From: Carex sylvatica
Lineage: Eukaryota > Streptophyta > Magnoliopsida > Poales > Cyperaceae
DNA: 64,000 nt
Reading direction: 5' to 3'
Assembly (NCBI GenBank): GCA_964058845.1
Contig: CAXKVR010000085.1
Location: forward strand, 1-64,000
Shown: positions 24,300 through 36,981 of the stretch, one piece after another
Layout: each line of letters begins with the position of its first letter
Position numbering within the stretch: the stretch's first letter is position 1
Translations under genes and position numbers: made by a program
Notes under the pieces: generated by a model
What the model was told of the DNA's origin: nothing
The model's database searches: none
The model's input: the letters and a program-made list of their open reading frames with translations, nothing else

Positions 24300-26804
24300 A
24301 TATATTGAATATTTTAACTTAGCAGAATGCACCCAAGATGTTCATTGTGGTGATACTTCTAATAATCACCGAACGAGGAAGGGTGACAAAAAAGAAAATT
24401 CTTCTTCAAATTACATCATATACTTACTTTTGTAACGATGAATATTCTTTGCAAAATACCTGATCGGTTCTTGGTTTTTTTTTTTAACTTAGTGTGAAGA
24501 TATGAGGAACCCACAAAATGTAGTAACAGTTATTCTAGGCGGTGCAGCTGGGATCCGTCTTTTTCCCCTTACACAAATAAGGGCAAAACCCGCTGTAAGT
24601 TTTTTTAGATTGATATAGAATACTATACATACAACAAACTAACCAACAATCTTTTTTTTATTCATATTATTTCTTATGAGACACATTATTCCTTATGAGA
24701 CAGGTGCCAATAGGTGGCACGTACCGACTCATTGACGTGCCCATGAGTAACTGTCTCTACAGTGGGCTGAACAAAGTCTATGTTCTAACCCAGTTCGACT
24801 CTGCCTCGTTGAATCGACATGTTACACACACCTACAAGATATGCAACAATGTGGCTTTTGGTGACGGCTTTGTGGAGGTCATCCATTCCATATTTTCATT
24901 TTTTTTTTCCTAATTTAAGACTCCAAGGTTTAGGGTTTAGGTAGAGTACTGCCATAGAATCTACTCTGTGATTCTGGTACGTACCATTTGGTCCACTCTG
25001 CATCTAGCCAAAATTTTACCTGAATAATAGTTCTTACTGCTCCAAACAATTAATAGGAACCTGAACAAAATATATATTGAAGTCCAAACAAAGCCTGAAC
25101 AACCTGTACGTCTATTTAATTTCCATGTCTAATACAAAATAATGTTACATTTATTCAATAATATAATGGTATTTTGCAGGTTCTAGCGGCCACCCAAACC
25201 CCCAGAGTGGATGGAATGAACTGGTTTCAAGGCACAGCTGATGCTGTTCGCCAGTTTGCTTGGCTCTTTGAGGTGCCAAATTATGCTTTTAGGTCTTCAT
25301 TTACATGAATTTCATGTAATTTTGAATTTACACAATTGAGGATTGCAACAAAGTTTGCTACTTTTATACCATGGGCATTGGCTCCAATTGGTTAATCATT
25401 TAGTCCTGATTGAACCTCAATTTGAACTAAGATTACCTTATAATCGATGTTTAATTGATATTTTAGAAGTATGAGAAAATTATTGTAAAAATACATTTAT
25501 GACCGAACAACATTGTTAATTTTGTGGTTTCTCAGGATACAAAATCCAATGAAATAGAGGATATACTGATCTTTTCCGGAGATCATCTTAATCGAATGGA
25601 TTACATGGACTTTATTCAGGTATGTTAAAACTTACATATGAATGTTTTTGTCATTAGCATTTTAATGAACTAATCATCATGCCGAATTTTGCTTCGCTTC
25701 GCATGCAGAGTCACAGACAAAGTGGTGCAGATGTCACAATCTCATGTTTACCTAAGGACGGCAGGTAACTTTAGACAAGTGAATTGCAATAGTTATGTTG
25801 TTGATGTGCATCCATGCTCATTGTTAATTAACTTGTAGGTAATTGATTTTTTTTTTCTTGACAGTCGTGCATCGAATTTTGGATTGATTAATATAGATGA
25901 CACTGGAAGAGTCATTTCCTTCAGCAAGGGAGATGACTTAAAGCTATGGTAATACAATGTGTTCAATATCTTATCTAAGTTATATTCTAGATTAATCAAG
26001 TAATTTGTTCAACCAATGTGACATTAGGAATGTCGCGGTTTGGCCATGTTTAGACTGTAATTAAATATATAGTTGTGAGTAGCTAGTATGTATCAGTGTT
26101 TAGATAACGATTATAGCGTATAGGAGTGGCTCTAGAGGAAGCTATCTTATATAAGTAGTTGTTTATGCTAAATATTGTTAAAATAATTATCTTAATTATA
26201 AACCATACATCAATCCAGCAGTCGGTGCAGTCCCGAAATATGCCAGAAGCTTTTGATACATTATATAAAGTCATAAAAAGCACCAATTTCGATATCAATG
26301 TTATGTACTAGGATACCCAAATTCAAACTGTGGCTTCATAGTATTAAACAATCTGCAAATTTTCCACTTCTATTTTCTGTTTTATCGTTCTCTAATATAT
26401 TATATGTTTACTTTGGTTCTGTCTCTAAGGGGGTCGATACTAGTGTTTTGGGCCTTTCAAGAGAGGAAGCGCTTAATAAACCGTACATTGCTTCGATGGG
26501 TATATATGTGTTCCGGAAAGGTGTCTTGTTGAAACTTCTGACGTATGTCCTTCTTAATCTTCATTTGCCTCATTTCCTTTGTCATCAAGGATTGGTAGTT
26601 TGGTACATAGGGATTTAATTACCAGATTACCACCCGAATTTGTTAGTGTTAGTAGCTACTTGCTAGCTTTCCTAGTGGTCAATGGAACTAAAATAATGCC
26701 CTGCCCATACTAAACTTAAACCTTCTGTTAAAAAATTAATCAATCATTTATTACCTTTTATCAATATATAACCAGTTATTTTTGTACCAATCATGTCTAG
26801 AACA

Positions 26805-26923
26805 TGGTCTTTATATGAGAGATCATGAATTTGAAATCCGAATGGAGCAAAATTCTTTGTTGTAATAACAAGGGTATTAAATAGTTGGGTGGCTTGACCT
26901 CCAACCTTTACTAAAAAAAAATA
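26805..26923 (+). mobile_element. 5'-truncated SINE in AGPase intron 8
   Basis: About 119 bp match the 3' part of the SINE at 62,843-62,989: a degenerate B-box-like stretch, then CGAATGGAG, GGTATTAAATAGTTGGGT, GCTTGACCTCCAACCTTTAC and a terminal A-run. The flanks ATGTCTAGAACA (26,793-26,804) and ATGTCCAGAACA (26,924-26,935) are a 12-bp target-site duplication with one mismatch. The A-box region is missing, as expected of a 5'-truncated insert. Confidence 0.75.
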
Positions 26924-28145
26924 ATGTCCAGAACACCAAAAGACTCAAAGAATTAGGTAGAGTTGATAATTTAACTTAAGAGAATAAAATAAATTTGTCT
27001 GATTGTTAAACCTATTCTCAAATGATATATTTATTAATATGACATGTAAGGAGGCGGTTTCCTAGTGCAAACGATTTTGGTTCGGAGATAATACCTGCAT
27101 CAATAAAGGAATTCCTTGTCAAGGTCCATTCCATCTTAAATACCCAATCCTCGACATACAAATTTTTTTTTTTTTTTTGTTTGACATCAAATTTACAATA
27201 GCAAGATGGTCAAGTTTGAAACATAATTAACATGTAGTGATAAGGAGGTTAATGTGATTAGATTGACGTATTTTACTAATTTCAATTAAAACATTAGAAT
27301 GTTGCATGTGCTGAAGTTTCTATTAGATTGAAATAAAAACATAAAATCAATTTCAAACAGAGAATATTTTTTATTTCAAATTATATTTTTCTAACACCTT
27401 CTATAAACAGGCATTCCTTTTTAACGATTACTAGGAAGACATTGGTACAATTAGATCCTTCTTTGAGGCCAATTTGGCCCTTACGGACGATTTATATGTT
27501 CTCTACTTTTTATTTAATTTTTGTAAAGCAATCTGTTGAAGCTCATTGATTTAGACTAAATAACATTCTAGCTACAGATTAGCAGATCTAGAAACACACA
27601 ATTGGGAATGGTAGGTATGGTATATACCTGAGTTGCTATCATTGTTTATTCATGTATTTGTTGGTATAAATTCTACCATAATTAGGTCCTGCTTTGACTC
27701 ACCAATCAGGATAACCAAAATATCTGACTAATTAACCTTGTCCTTCTAATGTCTCTTTTTAATGGTGAGGCCAGTAGGTGCTGGAGCTGGAGATGGTAGC
27801 AACATGTACTTTACATTCAACATCTGATATATTATTATGTGATTTCAATTATTCAAATTTTAGCAACCGAGATTCAACTTCTACGATGAGGACAAGCCAA
27901 TGTATACATCCAAGCGAAACTTACCACCATCCATGATCAACAGCAGCAAGGTAGCATCCAATCTTTAGTAAAGTTACTTTGATATTTATTTAGCCTTAGA
28001 TAAAGTTCATTTTCGATATCTAGAAAATGCTATGATTAAAACGTACAAGTATTTTGCAGCATTGTGTCATTCACAGAAGAATAAGCTGTTGGGACTTGGG
28101 AGCCCAACCAAACTTGAAAAAACAAACACTGACAGACACTGACAG

Positions 28146-28487
28146 TGTTGGTCTATTTATGGCCTTTTGTTATTTTGTTTTATATTTTCTATTTAGTGGA
28201 AGGAAGAGAGAGAAAAGAGAAGAACTCTTATGCAGAAATTTTATTAGAGATACTCTTACAAATAGCATACTTTCTCTTTATAGACCATATAGTAACCTTT
28301 TACAAATCCAAAAATATAAATATAATTAAACATAACACAAATACGAAGTGCGTGAATTGCACTCCCCAACATGACCATTAAAAACATAAACAATTAATCT
28401 ATCTAGAAATTTCAAATACATTTATCTAACTATTTGACTAATTGACCCATTTAATATTTTTTTTTACCAAAAATATTAATTTCAACA
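28146..28487 (-). repeat. 3' LTR of the intronic copia element
   Basis: Begins TGTTGGTCTATTTATGGCC and ends TTTCAACA on the plus strand. It aligns along its length with the LTR at 31,198-31,554, with scattered substitutions and small indels, so the insertion is not very recent. Confidence 0.9.
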
Positions 28488-28497
28488 CTCCCCTTTA
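28488..28497 (-). other. Polypurine tract of the intronic copia element
   Basis: TAAAGGGGAG on the minus strand lies directly against the inner edge of the 3' LTR, where plus-strand DNA synthesis is primed. Confidence 0.75.
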
Positions 28498-28901
28498 TGT
28501 TTTTGGTTGTCATTCCCAATAATTCTTCCTCAACACAACTTTTTTTTTAATTTCTTCATTTGCCTTGTACTTTTGCCCCAAACCATCATGAATGCTTGTC
28601 TTCTTCTATTGTGTTTATCCACACCTCCTCTTTGACTGCTTACTCAAAATATTTCAGTTCAACAACACAAAAATTACATGAAGCATAAATATCACGTAAT
28701 CTTCTAAATCTTACTGAAGTTAAGTTTGGAGAAGATGAGCTCGACCCGACATTTGTCGTAGGAGATTGTGGTTGCTTTTTTTCTTATTTTTCTTCTTATG
28801 TTTCTTTTTCTTCTTCAGGGCTACTTTCATGTTGACCACTTGACTCTTTTTGTGATTCATTTTCAATCGGAAAAAAATACATTCTCCACATTTTTTTCTT
28901 T

Positions 28902-31190
28902 TCAATCCCACTTATATTTCTTATGAAAAATTAGATCCCGACATATAATCACCTTATTTCTTTTCAAACTAAAGAGCCTATAGCCCTTTGATTTTGTGCT
29001 ATAACCAACAAATACACATTTCTCACCTTTGTCTTCAAGTTTGTGTCTCATCTCTTTCGGAACATGTGCAGAGTAAATGGAGTCAAAAACCTTCAAGTGA
29101 TTCACTGATGGCTTTCTACCACCGGACCACACCTCAAATGGTGTCTTGTTCTCAACCGCCTTTGTTGGACACCGGTTTAATAAGTAAACAACCGTGTATG
29201 TCGCCTCGGCCCAAAATATCATTGGCAAGCCCTTCTCATTCATCATGGTCCTTGCCATTTCTACAATTGTTCTATTCTTCCTTTTGGCAACACCATTTTG
29301 CTCCGGTGTAAAACTGACTGTTAACTGTCTTTCTAGGCCGATATTCTCACACAATTTCTCAAACTCTTTAGAATTGTATTCACCACCTCTATCACTTCTC
29401 AACTTTTTAATCAACCGGCCACTTTGCCTTTCAACCATGCTTTGAAACTTTTTGAAAATTTAAAAAGCCTCTGATTTTTGTCTCAAAAAATAAATCCAAC
29501 ACATTTTTGAAAAATCATCAATGAAAGTGATGAAGTACCTATTTTCACCATGCGAGGTTGTCTTCATAGGACCACACACATCAGTATGAACAAGCTCTAA
29601 TGGTTCCTTTGCCCTCCATACCTTATTTTTTGAAAATGACTCTCAATGTATTTTACTGAGAGCGCAAGCTTTACATACATCATATTTTTCTTCTATGTGT
29701 GGCAATCCATACACCATATTCTTGTTACTTAATAATTTTAGGCTCTCAATATTAACATGCCCAAACCTTTTATTCCACAACCAAGATAAGTCTTCTACAC
29801 CAACTTTCAAGGCAACACTTTTTTCGGATTTGAGTGTAAGTGGAAAGCTTATATTTTTCTCCATTTTCACTACAACCATCAATTTTTTTTCTTCTCAACT
29901 TTGTCATAAATTTTGCAGCATTCATCCTCAAAGTGAACCGCGTGCCCATGCTCAATCAATTGTCCAACACTTAGTAAATTTTGTGCTAAATCTGTGACAA
30001 GCAACACATCATGAATTAACATTTTACCTTTCTTTGAAGCAACGTCAATCGTACCCTTTCCCTTCAACTTCACAACCGCATCATTACCCATTATAATTTG
30101 AGTAGTGACGGTCGTAACAAGCTTGCAAAAAAATGACTCATCTCCGGTCATATGATTGCTATATACATCCGCTATCAACATACCACACATCTTCCTTTTT
30201 TCAATCGCTGATTAGCATGCATAAAATGTGCTTTCAACACCTTCTTCATCACCATTTTTCTCCTCCGTATGATTTGCATTATCTTTATTTCTCAACCTAC
30301 AATTCTTCTCAACATGGCCAAATTTTTTGCAATGATAACATTGAGGTTTTCCTTTATTCCAACAATTCTTTCTACATGATTCGATTTCTTACAAAAATTA
30401 CAAGTTTGAGTTTCTCTGTTTTTATCACCATAGAACATATTCCCTTTGATCACATTTGATTGGAAAATACTTTCTAGAGAAGAGTCACTAGGTCTATTTA
30501 ACCTTTGCTCATGCATTTCAAGAGAACCCATTAAATCTTGTATGCTAAGAGTAGAGAGATTTTTGGTTTCTTTAAAAATGGCCGCAATATAATTAAACTT
30601 TGGAGATAGACTAATTAAAATTTTCTCACAAACCGATTTATCGGTTAAGTTTTCACCTAACTTTTTAATTTGATTCAACAACTAAATCACCTTAGAAAAG
30701 TACTCTTTTAATGTTTCTTTCTCCTTCATATGTAAATTCTGAAAATCTCTCTTAAGAGTTAAAATTTTTACGACTCTAACCTTTTCAGTACCTTGAAATT
30801 CATTTTGCAAAATCTATCATGCTTCTTTCGAACTTGTCGCGCCAATAATTCTCGAAAAAGTCTTGTCAGTGATGACCTGTTGAATGAAATAAAGACCCTT
30901 CGCATCTTTCTTCTTATTTTCATTTTTCTCATCTGACGTCTCAACATTTTCTTTTCCCTTCTCATTTATTTTCTCTTCACATCCTTCTTTCACTATCTCC
31001 CATAAATCTTGTGAGATTAAGAGAGTTTTCATCTTTATACTCCAATAGTCATAATTCTCGCCATCAAAGACGAGTTGCGCACCTTGCGGCCCCCATGCAC
31101 CTTACACAGCCATCGCGCTCTCAACTTTTTTTGTTCACACCTCTATTAGAAAAACCTCACTTAAACTCTCATATAACCTATGCTCTGATA
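28902..31190 (-). pseudogene. gag-protease-integrase remains of the intronic copia element
   Basis: Reading leftward: a UBN2-type gag start near 31,070 (VFDGENYDYWSIKMKTLL...SQDLWEIV), gag to about 30,290 with a damaged zinc knuckle (CNFCKKSNHVE), then a protease segment at 29,879-30,190 in which the usual DSGCSNHMTG reads DVYSNHMTGDESF. Next is GAG-pre-integrase at 29,643-29,882 (LWNKRFGHVN...CKACALSK). A 178-codon integrase core at 28,902-29,438 has SDRGGEY and TPEQNGVAKRKNRT; the catalytic glutamate of the usual GVAERKN is lysine. A lysine-rich stretch follows. Several frames and stops interrupt the polyprotein, so it cannot make an active product. Confidence 0.85.
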
Positions 31191-31193
31191 CCA
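31182..31193 (-). other. Primer-binding site (initiator tRNA-Met type)
   Basis: The minus strand reads TGGTATCAGAGC four bases inside the 5' LTR, the usual complement of the plant initiator methionine tRNA 3' end in copia elements. Confidence 0.85.
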
Positions 31194-31197
31194 CTTA

Positions 31198-31554
31198 TGT
31201 TGACCTATTCATGGCTTTTTGTTATTTTGTTTTATATTTTCTATTTAGTGGAACAAAGAAAAAGAAAAGAGATTAACTATGCAGAAATTTTATTCTATTA
31301 TATTGAGATACTATTACAAATGACATACTTCATATTTATAGATTATATGGTGACCTTTTACAAACCTAAGAACATAAATATAATTAAAAACAACACAAAT
31401 ACCAAGTGCATGAATTGCACTCTCCAACATGACCCATAACCCTTGAAAACATAAACAATTAATCTATCTAGAAATTCCAAATACATTTATCTAACCATTT
31501 GACTAATTGACCCATTTAATATTTTTTATTTTACCAAAAACATTAATTTCAATA
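31198..31554 (-). repeat. 5' LTR of the intronic copia element
   Basis: Begins TGTTGACCTATTCATGGC and ends TTTCAATA on the plus strand. Pairs with the LTR at 28,146-28,487; the terminal CA has become TA. Confidence 0.9.
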
Positions 31555-32917
31555 GACACACACTGACACCTCCATTAATTCTGCAAAATGAACGTCCAAG
31601 CTATTGATAATATACTTTTCATGATTTATTTTTAATATTGAAGGTGACGGACTCAATAATTTCTCATGGATGTATTCTGGACAATTGCTCGATAGAGCAT
31701 AGTGTCATTGGTGTTCAGTTTCGCATAAGTGCCAATGTCAGAATGAAAGTAAGACCTTAATTTGACAATCATATTTTGAGTTGTAATCTTCCCTCGAACC
31801 CAGTAGTAATATGACCGACCCTGTCATTTTAGAAATATACAGACCCTCTATACCAGGCCAGTTTAAAAATAAATTCTATATTTAATTAGGAATTGAAGAA
31901 AATAATATTCATAGTGGTTTGATACTGCCAGGCCTGGAGACCGTATAATAGCTTTAGATTGTGCATTCTGCAGCCCTTTGTATAAGTCTATACGAGGAAA
32001 ATCTAACCATACGTAGACGCACCAAAAGATCAATTTCATACTAATATATTAAGCTTCAGTCAATCGATGCAGGACACAGTAATGTTTGGTGCTGATTTAT
32101 ACGAAACAGATGATGAGAGAGCAAGTTTGGTGCGGGAAGGAAAAGTTCCGGTGGGAATAGGTGAAAACTCAGTTATCAGGTTAGAGATTTTAAATGATTA
32201 AATCAAAGTAAGTACTTATTCAATATTGATAAACCTTAATGAAACGGACACAAAAAAGAAAAAGATGAGGAGAACTTATAAATCCCAAAATAAAAAATAC
32301 ATTTCTAGAGAAGAAATATTCGTAAATGATGAAATGTGGATTCCAGTAAGTGCCTTTTTAATCTTTCTTTCAAATATTACATATATATTTGGGACTTTTA
32401 GCTTATCTGTTTTTACAATTTCATAATTTTAGGTTGATATGATTTATCTAGATCTTTATCTGCCATTTAATAGTTCTTATCTTTTTCTATTCCAGCAATT
32501 GTATTATTGATAAAAATGCAAGAATAATTGGACGAAACGTTAAAATCACCAATTCCGAGGTACAAATGAATTACTTAATTAAATTTCTTATTTCCGATAA
32601 CACTTCTCTAGGATGCATATATGTGGCCTTTGTTATAAGCAGGAGAAAAAGATGATCATTTTTGTTACAACATCGTATAGGCTATTTTTTCTATGCTGCC
32701 AGTGGGGCATGCATATTCAAACAAAAACAAAATTGTGCCAGTCATCATTTGGTAAAAGAAAAAAAAGTATATTCAAGACATTAAATCTACAAATTTATTT
32801 TCAATTAATTTTCAGGGCATCCAGGAAGCAGATAGAAAATCTGATGGATTTTACATCAGAGATGGTCTAATAATTATCCCGAAGAGATCGATAATTGCTG
32901 ATGGGATAATTATATAA

Positions 32918-34011
32918 CTGTAGTTTCCTCTCTTCCGGATGACGCAACGACCAGTAAAAATGTTGGGAAATTAACTGGATTGTAAATAAAATGATTGTGA
33001 ATATAAACGAGATGAATTATGTAGTAATTTTTTTACTGAAAAAGAGTACAAATTAATGCATTATACAAGGCTTTGTTTTTCTTTCTCTCTAGATCTCTCC
33101 CTTTTGAAAAACATTGTTTTCTTTTTTCTTCTCTCTAATCATCTCCTCCAAGTCTCCAACCCAACCCAACCCAAGAAAAGAAAACCACTGCTCATCTGAC
33201 ACATTATCTAAGCTAATGAAAATGTTTATGACCAACACATGTGTGTTACTATTGTTTTCATTGTCTATTAATATAATTGAATGAAGAGGACATATATTTT
33301 TATATAGAAATGTATAAATTCAAAATTTTAATTTGACAATTAAAAAAAAAAAACAAAATAAATTAAATCTTAAAAAGTTAAATTATTCGTATGTTATTGA
33401 ACTTAATTACAAATAGCCTAATAATCGTATGTCATATAATTTAAGTGTTAATTATTTGATGATCAATCAACGACTAGTAATATCATACTGTTAGAAATTC
33501 AAATTACTTAATGTCTGATGATTCACCAACCGTCATAATATTAATAATTGAAAATAATATTATATTTTTTCGGCTTATTCGTCACAAATATGATCTTGAC
33601 AATCTTAATAATATTTTCAAAGACAAATTTAATAATATTAATAATTGAAATTTTATGTGCTTCTCAACTTACATAACTTGCTAGTTAAATTATCATGAAT
33701 TGGGTATAGATGGTAATATAACAATAATCATGAATTTTAGATTTTTGAATCGACTTTTAAATTACATAATGAACAATAAAATTTGAACTTATACTTATTT
33801 TTTCGTAGGTAGAATACATTTAATTATGATATAAATTATAGTTACAATGCTAAATTTTAAGTTTATAATTTTTTTATTGTCAAAAGTATAAGATAATTTA
33901 TTATCAAGTGATGGCTTCAAATTTATATTAATCTTTAATTAGCACAAAAATAATTCATAAAATAATATTTCATAGTATAATAAGAGTAAAGATTAGGGAA
34001 GTTTTGCTTTG
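32918..34011. other. AT-rich region after the AGPase gene
   Basis: Presumed 3' untranslated and intergenic DNA. It is very AT-rich, with no ORF carrying recognisable motifs and no repeat structure I could define. An oligo-A run occurs near 33,342. Confidence 0.5.
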
Positions 34012-34143
34012 TTGGATCTAGATCTTATGAATTTAGCATTAGAGGCTAAGTGGTGGATTCGTTTTAATGACCCTTCAGTAAATATGGCCAATATTAATGG
34101 TACCGCCGGTAAAATGTCTTCCTTTTGGGATGACATTATTTAA
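34012..34143 (+). pseudogene. LINE-type reverse-transcriptase tail fragment
   Basis: A short frame reads LDLDLMNLALEAKWWIRF before ending at TAA (34,141). The pattern L-D-L..NLAL.AKWW.RF is characteristic of the region after the reverse-transcriptase domain in plant non-LTR (LINE) elements. Nothing upstream or downstream continues the ORF, so this is an isolated remnant. Confidence 0.5.
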
Positions 34144-35068
34144 GAAAATTAAGGAAGTAGTTGATATAGGTTTAGATAGAATTGTTAACACCGTGCTCTG
34201 TCTTGCACCTTGGTTTGCACCTGCCCACTCAAATCACCGATCGCACACCTCTGTAATCTCCCGCCGCTTCAAAGTCTCTTCTTTTGGTGGACCACACAAT
34301 CAAGTCCCTTCGCTTCTTCTGAAGATTTGCCTCAAATCGTGAGAATTGGCCTGATTTCAAACATAAACTTGGTTAATTCAGTCTGATTTCACTGATTTTG
34401 ATCACAAAACTCACCCACCGCATAATTCGGGCATAACTACGATGACCCTCGGCCAATATTGATCCAACTCGGTAGACTCAACTTGAAATTAACCGATATA
34501 GAACCGTCCAAATATATTTAAAGCTGATCCAATTAATAAATTATATAACTCTTACAACTGGTGAAAACTATGATTTAGTAGTTGGTACGTAACTATGCAA
34601 TGGCTTATATATATTGTTCTTATACAAGTTGTATTATAAAACTATTTTGATATGTCATTTGTCCACAATTTACTTTCATAATGAAAACGTACGTTCCCAA
34701 AGTGTATTGACGCAAGTTATTTTTAATATTCTTGCGCTTCTTATTTTAGGATTAAATTATGTTCATTCTCGAGGAATGATTTAGTAATTTAATATGCTAT
34801 TTGTTCCCCTCGCTTACCTAGGAATAATCTATGATAATATTTGATTCATCTTTCTTTGGAATTTAATTATATATTTGGGGGAGAATATTTGAGTGATTCT
34901 CGGAGGACAATCAAAACCAAAGGGAATGTCAGACGATATTAGAGAAACATACACTATTCCTGATTTACGAACAAAAATATTAATAATTTTATTTTTATTA
35001 TTTCAAACAAAGCAAGTACACAACACGCATTTCACCAGTCCCGCTTATGAAGAGCTATTGCAATCTAT
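34144..35068. other. Intergenic region 3' of the 11S globulin gene
   Basis: No coding motif found. The right-hand part should contain the 3' untranslated region of the minus-strand globulin gene. Confidence 0.45.
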
Positions 35069-36911
35069 TTAATTCACCACTTGAGTAATAGTAACATCGG
35101 AATTTCCTTGAAATTCCTGATCATACTTGCTCTCCTCCTCGGAAGCGCTCCTCTGAAACCTAGGTGCAAATAAAGCCATCTCCTCCCTCCTGCTGTTCTT
35201 AAGCCTCCTCGCTTGTTCTATCGTTAGGCGGTAAGAAGCCCTAAGAACATCCAATGGCAAAGCCCGGATAGTCGATTCCTTCCCGGTTATTTTGCTCACC
35301 ATAGCATTAGGGTTCGTCTTGAACGAAACATACTCAAATTGATCTTGGAATGCCCTTTTCAGCACTGCATAGTTCTGAGGGATTAGTAGGATTTGTCTTT
35401 GGCGGAGCTGGCCATCAAAAACAGTTCTTCCTTGGTGGTTGACAATCTGGACCCTTCCACTTCCACCGGTAACATAAATCAAGCTATGAGCATTTATGTT
35501 CCAATGTGGGGCCAGAACAGAATTCTACAAATACAAAAAATATTTCAGTTAGTTCGAACAAATTTAGTTGCTCATTGCTTAATACACAAAAAGGTTTTTT
35601 AGAATTACCTTTCTCAAAACAACCCGGTTGGCACTCATTTGGATGTTGTTAAGGATAGGCAACTTCTGACTGTTGAGTATTGTGATTCTTCCACTACGAG
35701 GGTTGTAGATATCAGCACGGGATGGATCGTTAATGTTCTGTCTTATTCTCATAGTGCAGAAGTTCTCGTCCAAACCATTGGTATAATTTCCCTTCCACTC
35801 TCCTTGATATCTTTCCCCGTAAAACTCTTCCTGTTGTTGTTGTTTTTCCTCATCTTGGATCCTAGATGGTCTAAGCAATTGAAGCCCTTGCGGTACATGC
35901 ACTATTTCGCCTCGCTCATCATTTTGACTCTGGAGCCTTCTCACAAGCTCCTGATTTACTCCAAGAGCCTCAGCCAAAAATCGAGTGTCAAATCCAGTTA
36001 GGATATTTCCTGATTGTTGCTCGGTTTCATAGGATTGTCCTCCCCTCTGGTGCCTTCCGGCCAGCAAGAACTCCTGATTCAATTTAAAGATGTATATAAA
36101 TTGGAGATTTATTCTACAACATGAAGATGCAATCAATTTTGTCCAACAAATATGTTATGCAATAAATCAAACTTATGTTACATCTCATACCCTGCGTCTC
36201 GGCTCAAGCTGATTGGCGCTATTGCTTATGTCAGACACAGTAACTGCAACTGCAGGGACATCACCGTCATTGTAAAACCAGTGTGTAACTCCTGCTGGTA
36301 AAGCAACAACATCTCCCTCACGAACACGCTGAACTTTCTGGTGTTCATCCCAAGGCCTCTGACCCTGAGCTTGCCCTTCCTGTCTAGACTGCTCATACTG
36401 TTGCTGGAATGATTGGTAACTTTCTGGGCACCCAGGATATACAATTCCCATTAGGCACCTTCCTGCAAATTATGTTAAACTTAATCATGTCAAATATAGT
36501 ATATATTATATCGGAATGGTACGCAAATAAGTGCTTTGATTTGAAATATGATGTCTATGTCTTTGAGAACCCAATTGTACCTTGTTTTATGTAGACAAGA
36601 GAAGGTGCATTAGAGTAGGCAGGTAAGCGAAGGCCTCTAGGCTCGATTATGCGGCGTCTAGCAGATAGGCCGGCGCATCGAAGCTGTTCATTGTTCTCAT
36701 CATAGTATTCAGTGACACCCGCCTCATGTTGCACCCGCCTTGATGGTTCGAGTGCTTCGAGCCTCTCGAATCGACATGCCCTCTGGCCAATACCGAACCC
36801 TCGTGAGGTATGCCATGGGCTCTGACCACCAACGCCAACTTGAGCTGCGCATCCATGAAACAAAACCAAAAGGCAAACTGAAAAAGAAAGAAAGACGGTG
36901 GAAGTAGCCAT
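35069..36911 (-). CDS. 11S globulin (legumin-type) seed storage protein precursor
   Basis: Legumins are hexameric cupin proteins stored in seed protein vacuoles. Four exons, all with GT-AG borders, join to 507 residues: 36,581-36,911, 36,191-36,462, 35,609-36,073 and 35,069-35,524. Exon 1 starts with a signal peptide (MATSTVFLSFSVCLLVLFHGCAAQ). The acidic chain has CRFERLEALEP, an LRCAG cysteine, LVYIKQGRCLMGIVYPGCPESY, and HQKVQRVREGDVVALPAGVTHWFYNDGD of the first cupin fold. A Q/E-rich loop precedes the asparaginyl-protease site TN/GLDENFC, whose cysteine joins the two chains. The basic chain has SRADIYNPRSGRI, LAPHWNINAHSL, VFDGQLRQ and VPQNYAVLK-like IPQNYAVLK of the second cupin. Length, intron positions and sites are those of the family. 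No disabling change was seen. A pseudogene copy lies at 60.4-62.2 kb. Confidence 0.93.
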
Positions 36912-36981
36912 ATCTAATCTCTCAGTAGAATATTAGTGGCTAAATTGATTACTTGGTGAAGATAAAAGCGGGGCTCGTTGG

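Larger units (their letters stand above)
28146..31554 (-). mobile_element. Ty1/copia retrotransposon with both LTRs, RT deleted, in AGPase intron 11
   Basis: Two LTRs of 342 and 357 bp (28,146-28,487 and 31,198-31,554) bound 2.7 kb of minus-strand gag-pol remains. Near-identical 5-bp flanks (GACAG at 28,141-28,145, GACAC at 31,555-31,559) mark the insertion. The primer-binding site is TGGTATCAGAGC and the polypurine tract is AAAGGGGAG. Only gag, protease, GAG-pre-integrase and integrase are present. Integrase is followed within about 400 bp by the polypurine tract, so reverse transcriptase and RNase H are absent. The element must have been moved by proteins from elsewhere or been deleted after insertion. 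It enlarges intron 11 from about 0.3 to 3.7 kb. Confidence 0.92.
22998..32917 (+). pseudogene. APL: ADP-glucose pyrophosphorylase large-subunit gene, disabled
   Basis: AGPase makes ADP-glucose from glucose-1-phosphate and ATP in plastids for starch synthesis. Fifteen exons can be placed: 22998-23195, 24493-24594, 24704-24877, 25180-25272, 25536-25619, 25709-25764, 25865-25948, 26430-26542, 27051-27123, 27411-about 27486, 27864-27950, 31644-31748, 32073-32179, 32496-32559, 32816-32917. Exon 1 encodes a transit-peptide-like leader. Family motifs follow: [120 protein letters not shown]. The EADR and GEN motifs mark a large subunit. Lesions: GGGAGTR is GGAAGIR; the EKP of FSEKPKG (glucose-1-phosphate lysine) is missing; exon 7 is one base short, shifting the frame; TAG at 27,432 replaces the W of DYWED; exon 10 has no GT donor; ARIIG has an extra I. 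Confidence 0.9.

Noticed and set aside
28720..28911. Lysine-rich 63-codon ORF as a histone-like protein
   Set aside because: It is low-complexity sequence after the integrase frame, next to the deletion point of the copia element.
28988..29997. Plus-strand ORFs of 83-107 codons across the copia element
   Set aside because: They are antisense shadows of integrase and GAG-pre-integrase.
35639..36001. 120-codon plus-strand ORF over globulin exon 3 (similar one at 60,604-61,065)
   Set aside because: Antisense shadow of the conserved globulin exon; it exists in both copies only because the exon does.
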